64,000 nt of DNA, taken from assembly GCA_007644065.1 (NCBI GenBank), contig VJWN01000011.1, forward strand, positions 186,001 to 250,000. Direction: 5' to 3'. The DNA is from Margaritispora aquatica. Its lineage: Eukaryota > Ascomycota > Leotiomycetes > Helotiales > Discinellaceae. Of this stretch, positions 45,076 to 56,607 are shown one piece after another. Each line of letters begins with the position of its first letter. The stretch's first letter is position 1. The translations under genes were made by a program, and so were the position numbers. Under the pieces are notes generated by a model that saw nothing but the letters and a program-made list of their open reading frames with translations, was not told the DNA's origin and ran no database searches.

Positions 45076-47376
45076 TTTGAAGTAGTTAGTTAGTATAGAT
45101 GTAGATGTGCTGAGGACTTTTCGTCTAGTTGTGATGTAATATAGAGAGAAAGGTCGTTGATTTGTAACGAGGCTATGGTGGCGGGGGTGCAAGGCTGACT
45201 TTACGACTTGACGTCTGCCCACTGGAAGCGAAAGCATCATCTCCTTAGAAGGCAGTGGAAGTCAATATTAATAGAAACCGACTTTTCATATCCAACTCGC
45301 ATTAATCAGCTTCTTCGGCAGCTGGCTCTCCAATCTCTTACCCCCATATATCCTGGGTACTCGATCTTCAAGGTCTCATGATGCCTGGTGCTGTGATCAT
45401 CATCCAAGGCTCATCGCCCCATAGATGAAAATTCCAAGTGGAACCTGCAATTTCATTCTGTTCAGGCGTCGGACAATATTCCAGAAGTTTGTTGTTCGTC
45501 GGAGACTGTCGACCATTGAGTCAGAGATTAGTAGTTCCACTCTATGACGGTTATGCTTAAGCTTAAGCGAGAGATGTGATATAAGGACAAGATAACCAGA
45601 TGGAACTTGGCAATTTACATCGGCGCACCCGTAAACTATCAGAAGCAATTGCGCCCTGTTTCAATCTAGTCTGGAGGCGTCAAGAGGGAGTACTTCAACT
45701 TCTCTCCAGAGTGAAGTCTCGGTGGAAAGCAATTGTTATTTTCACTACACAGCATGCTCTCACTCAAAGAACGCAGCACATTTCCACTACAACCATGAAA
45801 CGAAAAGAAACTATGAAGCATATCAACTTTCTATCTTGCCCAGACCCCCCTTTGGGAATCAAACCATCAAGCACTTGGCCTCAGAGTCAATTTCTAGGTA
45901 GTTTCCTCAACTCTACTTACTGTGATCAATCATTACAATTCCCTTTACCCAAGCAAATAAATCCTCGGTTAGCTGGTTAGGTAGGTATCTCTCTATTCAC
46001 CCAATACACAAAGCTCAGACGTGATCTTACCTGACACGCAAAATAAACCAAAAGAATGGGACTTCCCTGACTAACCCGTTAGGAAATCAATTAACAACGA
46101 TACAAGAACTACCCCCACATCAACACAGCCGTTCGTCTCACTCCCTAGCAAGCGGTTCGATCCGATCCGACATCACATCGCTTTCACTTACCTACCTATG
46201 TGACAGTAGAAATCGAGCACGGAAGTAAAGTAAATACATAGATAGGAAAGGAGAACAGAAGATACCAAGGTAGTAAGGAGGAAGAGGAGAGAATATCTAA
46301 TGACGAACACATCGCTTACTCTCTCACCCACTGACTCACTCATTTCCTAGGGCGAACAAGAGTATTGGGGTATGATCGCGTTCGAAATTATTGAGCGCAA
46401 CCAGAAAGAGATCAGATCAGATTAGACTGACAAATGAATAGAAGTTGGAGGATGAAAGATGAAAGATGGAAAGGATAGGAGGAAATGTCTTCTTGCTTGC
46501 TTGCTTGATCAGAACCAACTCATACCATCGCATCCTATCATGCTAAGTAAAGTTACTGCGCGACTAACACATCACAGTCTAGATGGAGTGCCATCCATGA
46601 ACTCGCTTCCTCGCTTCCTCAACAGAGTAGGGTGAAGCAAGTTAGAATGACGAGAAGGGAATCAAGCATCTCCATGAGAGATCTTAAACTTCAAGATTTC
46701 AAAAATGGGAATCGATGGCCTTTGCACTCCCTCTCACACTCTCCCTGGCTCAGATTCTCTGGCAATAAACCCCAAAAACATTTTTCACAATCAAAGAGCA
46801 GGTAAAGTCTCAGTTGCAATCAACATGTTATACATTATTCACGCTTCAGACCTGCATCCGCAGTCTTCCCTCCCTTCGTCACGTCGCTGCTACAAGCAAT
46901 GGAACCAAAATCCAACTGCATCCTCCACGATGTCTCCATCTGTGTACACCCTTCAGTCATCAACAACTTGACGCTATCTATCTTACAGATAACTACCAAT
47001 TTCCCTGCTCTTCCACCTCCTCTTTCGTAAAGAGGGCCAGCCTAAATGCGGACAAAGTGCCGTACGCAGATAGAAATATTTACATCATAGCATTCTCATA
47101 CTGCTTCGTCCCACTGCTGATGAATCCGTGAGAGAAAAAGAAAGTCCGTTTATCGTGACTCGTTGGGGTGCCATCTATCTGTTTGGGGTATCTCGAAAAT
47201 GCCCTTTTCCGATGTTCGGCAGAACCATGGTGCAAACAAACGAAAAACAAATGGAAATGCTCAGAATGCTTTGCTCGCTGAAAAAAAAAATACGCCTCAA
47301 AAAACCAAAAATCCCAGATTAGTCGCTTCGACAACTCCATGATTATGTCTTGGCGGAAATCAAAACTACAAGCTAC
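45076..47376. other. Gene-free stretch
   Basis: Long intergenic or UTR DNA; small open frames (45600-45980, 46705-46971) have no coding character. A short TTGC repeat lies near 46494. Nothing else recognisable. Confidence 0.5.
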
Positions 47377-50300
47377 TCATTGGTAGTTAACTGCCTGTCC
47401 AGCAGATGGCGAATCCACAGGTGTGGATTGGCGACTTTTTCTCGTCAAGCTCCCGGTCCTGCCCAAGTAACTAACGGAAGGCTTGCGTTGCTCACGATCT
47501 TCATTTAGCCTGCCCATCAGACTCGAGGTATCTCTCTCTGGCGTCGCTCGCTCTAAAAATCGTCTTCCTCCCAAGCTCGAAATTGGTGGCATAGGAGGGG
47601 GTATCGTATTCGTAAGGCTCGTAGATGTATAGTGTCTCCTGACCGGCAATGAAGACTGAACGGCAGTTGGTCTTTCTGGCAAAGGCTGTTGAGATGTGTA
47701 CTCCCGCTGAGAAGCTACCCGACGCCCAATCTCAGTATTAGCCCTTGATGGTGCTCGAAACCTCGGCTCATCATCTCCTTCTGGCTCCTCTGTCCCGGCA
47801 CGTCTCGTTCTCAGAAACATCGAGGTTCGACGACCGGATGTAGGTGTGTTCCCGACTTCAGATGGTGTGTATCGAGGGCTGGGCAAGGTGCTCGTGGCTA
47901 GGAGGGTACTTCTTCGTTCTTCTAATCGGCTCAATGCCCTTGGGGTTGACTTCGCTCGTGCATTATCCGTGGTTCCCAATTGGCGTTGCTTCATGGGCGT
48001 TTCTATACTTGGGAGTACTTCGTCTTTGTCTTGACTCACTGGGCCCGTAGTGACGGATTTGAATACTGCAGGTACAGGGGTGGCAGACGCTGCTTGAGCC
48101 TCTGATAATGCCAGGCATAGTTCTGTCAGACTTCGACACATGCTATCTGCTTTGCGCCGGACCTGGCGATCAGAAACAGTGGCAGGTCCGCCGATGGTCG
48201 ATTGGGAACTCGATATTGGCCCAGGCTGACCAGAGACGCCCATCATAGAAGCAATTGCTAGCGCGTCCGAGGTTGCTGCCTCCAAGTAGCTGAAAATCTC
48301 GGGGCTTAGTATGTGCTTGGATTTTGCCAATGCAGCATGTAGCAGCGGATGAGTTTCGGTCTGCTGAACTTCACCATTCACTGGTTCATCTTGCGACACG
48401 CTATTCTCCCGTCCCCTTTTAGGTGACGAGGATATAGTAGTCACAGTTGTTGTTGCCGTGGGAGGTCGATCGTGTGAGGCACGCGACATTGCAGCACCAG
48501 ACGTGGCAGGCAGCTTCCCGGTCAATTCTAGTCTGTGTATCCGCGACTTTAAATCCTCCAATTCGTCCCACACTGTAGATGGTGCGGTGGTCGAGACCGA
48601 TGACTCTGTACCTTCAGCAGCGCGTGGTGTCTCGGAAACCTCGTGCATCTCTGTAGAACGTGAGACAAGCGGGGAGGAGTTGTATGTACGAGGAGTCGTA
48701 TATGATAGATTCGATTGTCGATAGGATGTTCGTCCCGGTAAAGTAGTGTCTTGAATATTTTTGCGAGGACCATACGAGGCCGGCGATTCGGGAGACCTCT
48801 CTCGACTGTTGAATGTCCGAGGAGTGGTAGGATTGGAACGGGAATTGTTCGTAAAATATCGATTCCTATTCATGTCTTCAGGGGGAGTGGGTCGATCCTT
48901 GGCAGTGGGACGATAGGTCAAAGCTTGCGCAATACTTTCTTGCTCATCCATGAGTCGTGGCCCATTCGAGCTTTCGTGTAAAGACCCTCGTCGTCGAGAT
49001 ATCGTAGGATTGAATATAACACTTGGAGGTGGGAGCGATGCGCGTTGTCCTGTTTGGGACTAGGGATTATGTTAATGAGATTACAAGCCACAAAGCACGC
49101 ATGGCTGAACAAGCTTAAAGACGAGGTAAGACTGGAAAGAAGAAATGTGTGATACACCGGAATAATCTGGACTGCGTAACGAGAGGAGAGGTAACGCAAG
49201 ATATTCCGAACCAGATCCAAACATGAGGAATGAGGAGAGAGGGTTGTTTATTAGCTGATGTACGTACAAATCTGCCATCAGCACGACTAGGAGAGTTCGA
49301 GTTAGAATGTGTGCTTTGACGTGCCGCCATCTTCTCCTCCTCTCGTGCAGCCCTTAGGAAGAGATCGCTCTCATCGCTCGCAGTTAGCTCATCCTGTTCC
49401 GTCTGCTGCTGCTGCTGCTGTTGTTGTTTTTGGTGGTGGTGGTTCGAAGTTGAGTTGCGTGGTGAATTATTCTCTTCGTACCCATCCAGGGCTTTCATCG
49501 TTTCATCAGGATCGCGCGATCTGCGGCGTGAAGACATTTCGAGGCTCTTTCTCGAAGACGAATTTCTGAAATTTCGGATAGGTTTGATCAAAGGTCTCGC
49601 AGCAGGAATGTCTCCTGTCGGTGAAGGGTCGGATGGAGGTTGCTCGGTTTCTTGCGTAAGTGACATGGACGTCTGTTGAGCGACCCAATTTGTTGTTGAA
49701 TCTGTTTCATGGGCTTGACCATCGTAGAATCCTCTGGTCATCATCGAAGGTGGTGGTCCATAAGACTTTTTGTTATTCCTGCCCAATGCTGGAGTTGTGG
49801 CAGGGTGTCCCCTCCGAGAAGAAGTTGGCAGATCTGATCCTTCGAAGACTCTGGTCTGCGCAGAGTTCAATTTTATGTTGACAATGGGATTCGTGGTTGG
49901 CGAGGTAAGAGTGTGAGGAATGGTAGGAACAGAAGCGGAAGAGGAATGTTTAGGTGTTAGAGTGAGAGTATCGACCGTCAACTTGGTGTTGGAATCGCGG
50001 TTCGTAGGCAACCTGGAGAATGAAGCCGATTGATGACGGGTATGTCTTTTTGGCGGAAGCGGGAGCGGATGTGGTTGTGGAGTTAGAATTGCTGTAAGGT
50101 TCAGGTTCAGGTTGGTATTATTATTATTAATGTTGTTGTTCGTATCGTTCCTACTCGTGCTACTGTTGCTTGTAATTGTTCTCGGTCCTCTTTGATCATG
50201 GTTTGGGTTCGGGTTTGGGTTTGAGTCTAGAGGAGATACAGGCGAAAGTAGCGAACCTGAGCTTGAAGGTAGCGTAGGGAGCCCGAGTGGTAGTGACAGT

Positions 50301-50491
50301 GGTGCAAGCAAAGCATCCACCGCTCGGTATGACGGTAACTTGCTTTGAGTCTGCATTCTGGGAATTGCCTCCGAGACCTCCATCTCTGTCTCCGTGGAAG
50401 GAGTTTGGGATGTGAAAGTTGCCGGCGATCTCGAGAAGCCAGTTGAGTGGCGGCGACGGGCTTTGTTATTAACATTCTGGTCGAAATCCAT
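47377..50491 (-). CDS. Large disordered hypothetical protein with polyQ tract
   Basis: Exon 1 (50491-49268) and exon 2 (49059-47377) join in phase 0 through a 208-base intron (GTACGT ... CCTAG), giving 968 residues. The start MDFDQNVNNKARRRHSTGF is chosen because the residues before it are leader-like, although the frame is open upstream to 50863. The protein is Ser/Thr/Pro/Arg-rich throughout, with Asn-rich (INNNNTNLNLN) and His/Gln-rich (HHHQKQQQQQQQQ) tracts. A conserved-looking stretch crosses the splice (SDLFLRAAREEEKMAARQS, then RRRGSLHESSNG), a short coiled-coil candidate follows (WDELEDLKSRIHRLELTG), and a helical segment lies near HPLLHAALAKSKHILSPE. No catalytic motif. Possibly a scaffold or cytoskeletal regulator, inferred from composition only. 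Confidence 0.75.
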
Positions 50492-53439
50492 TTTGGCTTG
50501 GGTGGGAATGGAAGTGGAGGGATTTGGCTTGGGCTTGGATACCCTGGAAGCGGGCGCGCTTTGATCCCAACTGTTCCTGTAACAGCACTGGACTGGACTG
50601 GTACTGCAGTAATACCGTAACTGGAAATCCACAGTGCATGCATGCGGGTTCATCACATTGCACCTTCTATGATTTCTCTGCTTTCTGTGGTGAAATGGGC
50701 GGTTTGAGAGAAGAGCATTGGGGATGCTGAATGTTGAAAGCGTTTCAAGTGTGAGAAATGTAAAGAAGTACAGCAAAAGGAAAAAAGGAGAAAGAGAAGA
50801 GAAGGAGCAGGTCGTGAAAGTGAACTTGATGATCAGAAGGACAAATCCTCGTTCTAAGTCCAAAACTATCGAAATTCAATAAAATCTACAAAATCTCCGA
50901 TTTGATTCTGATATGAGACGCTATGAACTCTCACTCCCTCGTCCTCGTCGGTCCCACGTCCCTCGTCCTTCGTCTCCAGAAGATCTTCCTGGCCACCAAG
51001 CATATTCAATCTTTTTGCCCGCCTCCCTCGTTGTTAGCTCCGTGGTGGAGTTTGGAGAGCCAGTCTAATCTCTCTTTGAGCCTGGTTGTTCTGACCGCCC
51101 ATAAAGATTTGTTTGCTATTCTAACAATATATCTAGAAGTTGTGTTACTGGTGGAGAGGTACTCCAGTATATACCAACTGTCAAAGATGCGGTGTCCAGG
51201 TCATCCCACCTGATGTTCCGAGTCATTATAATGTGTCACTTTCAACAACACATTCTGCGTGATGCGTCGACGTCTTGCTGCAACCAACCCAAAGCTGCGG
51301 GGCTTCAACCAGTGCTGCTAGTGGCAGAGGTTGGTCAATCACCATTTTCCAAGGGCCTTGGATCGGCCAGGGGACCTGCAGCACCTATGGCGTGACTAGG
51401 TCGACAACACCCTGTTAGGAGTTTGTACTGTGTGTTTTGAGTATGTGGCCTTTATATCATTTCGAGCCTTCTTGAAGATTTGGCCTCATGGCTCCCTCAT
51501 GTCATGTCATCACTTGTGGAGCTGTGAGGCGTCAAAATCTGCAGTATTGAAAGACCAGTCTCTACAACAAGATACGACAGCAGCACCGGATGAGTTGCAG
51601 GGAAGATGAGTTTCAGTATTTCTGCATCGCCATCTCTTCTACTTTCTTTTGCTGGCGGACAAGAAAAGAAAGGAAATTTCGGACGAAAGACAAAGATAGA
51701 AGGGAGATCTTCATAACCTCATGGCAATTGGAGGAATGCCTTTCCCCACGTCTCCCAGTCCTGAGACATGCAGCGTTCAAAGGATAAGAGTTCCAGCCTT
51801 CGCAATTGAATATCTGAATTTGACCAATCGCTTGTACTGGGCATGGGGTGATGCGGCACGAGAGTGATGGTGATTGTGCAAGCAAGCGGGTATGAATCTC
51901 CACCACGGGTCTGAGGACGGGTATTTTCAGACGACATATCGGGAAGAGATGCATGTTTCGAAGTTGCCTCCGGCTATCCGAGTGGCGGTCAGAGCATTTC
52001 CCATCTGAACATTCATGTATAATATGTTGTTACTATAGATATTATTCAGCCGAGAAATACGGAGAGATAAAAGAGAGGGAAAAGGAAGGATATGGCATTG
52101 AAGAAGAAGTAAGGATGTTGAGGTCCGGAGGTCCCAGCCCTCGTGGTGAAGTTTCGACAAGGATATGTCCAGTAACCTGCAGAAGCGAATGTGGATATAT
52201 ATATCTTGAGGCTGGGAGACTTTTGCTTTTTGATCTGTCATCCGATGTTGGGCATCTGAACATGCATTTCCCCCGCATGTCGACTTCGATGGTTGTCAGC
52301 TATAGGGTCAGATATATAATTTTCTTGTTTGTCAAAAGCCACAACATTATGCCGTACAAGAAGCAGGTTCCAGGCTTGCAATTGTTTCATTTGAAATAGT
52401 TTGCGGTAAATGTCTCACTGCAATGAGAGTAGAGTGGGAGAGTGCAGGAGGCAAGCGTTCGCAGCAGCTGTGCCTCAGGAGGCGGACTTCTTGGAAATGC
52501 AGAGACGTCTCTGGATCATGTCTAGTGTAGGTATCGTCCGTATTGGTCGTGGTTCGATGGTTATAGATTTCCGTGACTAGCAGAATGATGCGTCATTGTG
52601 TCTGCCAGGATTGATATAAGGCTCTTTGCTGGAGCCTCTGTGGAGATATGTCCTTTCGTCTTTTTCAGAGTTGTCTTTGGGGTTTCAATTTGAATTTGAT
52701 TGTGACCTTGGTTGAATGTTGACCGGTCTTGACTGTACACATTTCTGGATTCTTGGTCGTCGACTTGATATGTTGCAGTGTGAGTAGTCAGTGGTGATGA
52801 TTGAAGGCGATGTTATCAAAAGCCAAGGTATGAACCTCCCCCCACCTGGTTTGTGTTATGTCTGTCTCGTTATGCAGCGATTCTTTCCTTGCACCAAGCC
52901 CAGATACCCAGATGGTACACCAATAAAGTTTAGATGGTTTATGCATCTTCAATCATACTAGTAGTTCTTCTACCAGGTCTGTATTTGTAGCCTTCCTCTT
53001 GTGAAGAGGTTAGCTAACATTTGACGCCGCCTTGCTTACCATATACTCTCTCTCACTGTCTCTCTGTACATTGGCTATGTAGAGGACATGTGTATACCAC
53101 CATTATCGGTGCGACAAGTGCTGTCCTTCAACTGATTCTTTACCATGATGTTCTGCTGCAGATCTATAACAACTGCACCTGCAGTTGTGATTCTTTGTCC
53201 GGAAAGAGGGCTGAAGGTGATGGAAGGAATTGATAGGCTGATGGGTTGCTTACATATCTGCTTTAAATGATCACACCAAAGTGGAATTCTAGAAATATGG
53301 AGCATGCTTCAAAACAAATGCTAAGTCACGGCTGTCGCGATTACTGTAGGGTTTATTAGGCCATTGATGTAAGATGCTGTGGTAAGCGAGCGCGTCGCAA
53401 CAATACTCGAACTCACCTAGGATGTCAGCTACTTACATA
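50492..53439. other. Gene-free stretch
   Basis: The first part is the leader of the large disordered protein gene. Open frames such as 51953-52399 and 51613-51954 overlap on opposite strands without recognisable features. I see nothing further. Confidence 0.5.
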
Positions 53440-53932
53440 CTTTTGACCTGTAACTTGCTCACTCATTCTCACAGAAATATCGAATTCATTATCCTTTATA
53501 TTCGCACCAGGATTTAGCGGAGGGATAACAGTATCAAGGTCGTCATACTGGGCTTTGTTGCGTCTAAGCTATTAGATTTCACTACATCGAACCACTTAGA
53601 ACTTCCTTACCCTGCCTCGAAGCTATGATTTCTATGCATGGGGATCATAGAGCCTGACTGGATCTTTCTTTAGTGAGAGATAAGAATCTCAATGGTACGT
53701 CAAAACTTCTATTTCCAGTTAGCTGGAGTTCATTGAAGAAGAACGTTAGAGTCGCGTACCTGCTCCTAGAGGTACCATCATCAAGATCATTCCCACAATT
53801 AAACTTGCAGAAGGTTTAGGAAATCCAACTACATATGCAAACTTGTCCTCGGGCTCTTTCCTGGTGTGAAAGTATAATGAATGTTACAGCTACTGTTGCG
53901 AAGGCTTCGAAACTGAGGTATTCCCTTGCCAT
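53440..53932 (-). pseudogene. Relic of a small conserved-looking gene with several stops
   Basis: Minus strand. An ATG at 53932 opens MAREYLSFEAFATVAVTF; a one-base shift near 53886 leads to EPEDKFAYVVGFPKPSASL and a hydrophobic, membrane-like IVGMILMMVPLGAG. A GTACGC donor (53759) and TAG acceptor (53709) lead in frame to exon 2 (53708-53611), which contains three stops: TGA (53691), TAG (53634) and TAG (53625), amid DSYLSLKKDPVRLYDPHA. A GTAAGG donor (53610) and CCCAG acceptor lead in frame to exon 3 from 53547 (YDDLDTVIPPLNPGANIKDN, then EFDISVRMSEQVTGQK). The spliced frame is continuous except for the stops, and each stop is one C-to-T change from CGA or CAG. Family not recognised. Confidence 0.6.
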
Positions 53933-56607
53933 CTTGTCGACTCCACATTCCCTATGGCATCAGGACACAATTAAGTCGCATATAAAACGACGACAACCAT
54001 AATGCTCGAGAGTTTCTACGCACAAAAACGCGCTGTTCAACTATTTGGTTTCAATGACGAGAACTGAACTGAAGAAAGTCTAAAGGAATTAACGAACGAT
54101 AGTACAAAAGCACAGGACACTCGAGAGAGGTTCAACTGTTGAGAACAAGCTTTTCGCTTCTGAAGTTCTGATATCCCATTCGATTAATGGAATTCTTTCT
54201 CATTACATGAAGGACTTTGGTAAGATACAAAGAGCGGTTCGAACGAAGGTGGTCGACTTCATCGCACATGCATGCTATGTTACCTGATATAGTAGCGATG
54301 TCTTGAACGGGAATATTGAGAAGATATTTGCCTATGCAGCTCGCATACTGAATTTTCACATGGGATTTGTCTTTTCTTTGCTGAAGTTGAATTTTGCAAG
54401 GAGTGGTAGGAATACTAATCACGGTCTTTGATAATGAGAAGAAGCACAAATAGAGTCAAATCTCCATTCGCGTTAAAAATTCCTCATGATGTGAGATGAA
54501 TTTGTATTCAACCATCCTTCCTTCTCACAACATTCTCCTTACAAGCTTCTCACGTTATTATTATCATTATTATTATTAGCTTTAGGAGCCGAGTCCGGAT
54601 CGAAGATTAAAAATATCTCGGAGCTGGAAGCGAGAATAGGCAAAAATACACGTGATATTGAATTTCGAGCGGCCGATGGAACTCAGGGCAAAGGCAATCT
54701 CCGAAATTCATCTCCAGTCGTCCAGAAGCGTCCACCCACTCCACCGCTCCTGGCACTCCGAACTCCACCAAGTCGGCACCAGTCTGCACCAAGACCAAAT
54801 CGGCTTCAGATGCCCCGCCGCCGTCCGTCCCCCGTCCAGATCTTCAGCCTTTCCTCGTTCTGCGCGTTTCAGATTGATGAATTTCGACAAAAGTGGAGAG
54901 TCACAAGGGATCATCTCAAACCTTGTGCCTAAGATTAAAGGCTCACACGGCGATCAGGCCACAACAAGTTCAATGTTTTGATCAACATTGAGGCTTATTC
55001 AACACCAAAGCAACACCAAAGCAACACCAAAGCAACACCAATGCCATTTGTATCGTGTTTACATTACTCGGTATAGTATTGTCCATTGACCTCGAAGACA
55101 TACCCGACCTTGCGCTTGTTCGAAGCTGTTTCCTCCTGGGAGATCTGCTGATATCATTCTTGAGACCAAGACTAGACTAGACACTTGAGACTTGACCGAA
55201 TTGATGTCGCAAAGCGCAATATATACTCCCTACTATAGGTATTCTTCATAGCAACCTAGTCTATGAGTGGCTGGCAAACATCAAGCTTGAATCCCATATT
55301 TTTAACGACTTTCGCATACGATTGAACATCAATGTCTTGTTGCATCAACGATTGTTGAAGTATTATACTCACATACTTGCAACGAGTGCCAGTCATTAGC
55401 AATAGCAAGACGACATCCCTCTTTCTCCAGTGGATAATGCATAGTGCATAGTCATTAATACCGGCTCCGCAAAACCATCCGAAGCCATCAACTCTCTCCT
55501 CCTTGTCCTTTGTTTTCGAAGCATGCGCGCAATCGAATGTCGAATCTCCTTTATTGAATAAATCCCTTTCTGCTCCCGGTTTTGTCACAACTTTGCAGAC
55601 GGGAGGCGTAAAGCGATCGCCGAGTCAAGCTCCATCGTTGATTTGCTGGCTGCTCCTGGACTTCTCCCGGCTTGGACTTTCATTTGCCCTTTGCCCATAT
55701 TTGCCTTCATTTTCTGAGGGCGCCAATTTGTGAACGAATAAGGGAACGAACCTGGAGCCCACAATAATACAAAAAGTATTTTTAGATAGGTCTCGGTGAC
55801 TGGCTGGTTTGGACAAGCTGACACTCTTTTAGTCGATTCGACCCTTGCCCATAGCCCATCACCAACACCAATACCAACACCGCTGTCGAGTTCCAGTACG
55901 GAGTGCCATTATTCTACTGATTTCAGTGTTCGTCCAGCAGCCGAAGCGTCTTCATCCCATCCAACTCGAAGAGTGCTCTCTCAGCATTTGTCTCACCTTC
56001 ACCATCACCATCATTGTCCCATTCGAATATCTGCGGGTTGAGTTGACACTCCCGACAAGTGTTCAGAATTGTATGCACTCAGGACCTGAACAGCCACCCT
56101 TCTAGACAACTCTCTGCGACTGCGGCAACATCTCTTCTCTTCCCACCAACCACAGACAATTTCCGATCTTTTGGGGGCTATTCGTGTTCATTCAATATTC
56201 TTCGAGGGCCATTGTGAGCCAGTGTTTATTGCGATACATCCAATTTGTTTTGAATCTTCAGCGTCACACATTCTTTGAATTGGCTGTACAATATTGCAAG
56301 GCGCGACATCTGGTTCACTTCTCAGGGCGCTTAACAAAAGGTCTGTCATCGAATCAGCCTGTGCCGAACCGCCGCATAGTCACAGGTAACTACTCCTCTC
56401 TCATTCTGTCCTTTGAATCTCTATCCTGCACAATCGAAACGAAAAGAGGTCGCATGCTCGAAGGTTGAGGGAAACAACTATTCGCATACCGCTCGTAGCA
56501 GGCTACATTACCGGTTGTGTCCGTTCCAGATCTGCGAACACAAGGGCAGATCATGTTCGCTGGTTAATTCAACACTCACATTCATTGCGCCCTGCTTTTG
56601 TAACAAA
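53933..56607. other. Gene-free stretch, leader of the phosphatase gene
   Basis: A minus-strand frame at 54132-54449 and others have no family marks. The right part is the probable 5' UTR of the phosphatase gene, where the phosphatase frame is open upstream of its chosen ATG. An 11-base tandem repeat lies at 55000-55040. Confidence 0.5.
55000..55040. repeat. Tandem repeat, 11-bp unit
   Basis: About 3.7 perfect copies of CAACACCAAAG. Confidence 0.95.

Noticed and set aside
47844..48050. Plus-strand frames opposite the large disordered protein
   Set aside because: Antisense shadows of a low-complexity gene with no independent support.
51953..52399. 148-residue plus-strand open frame
   Set aside because: Overlaps other open frames on both strands, no domain, irregular composition; not supported as a gene.
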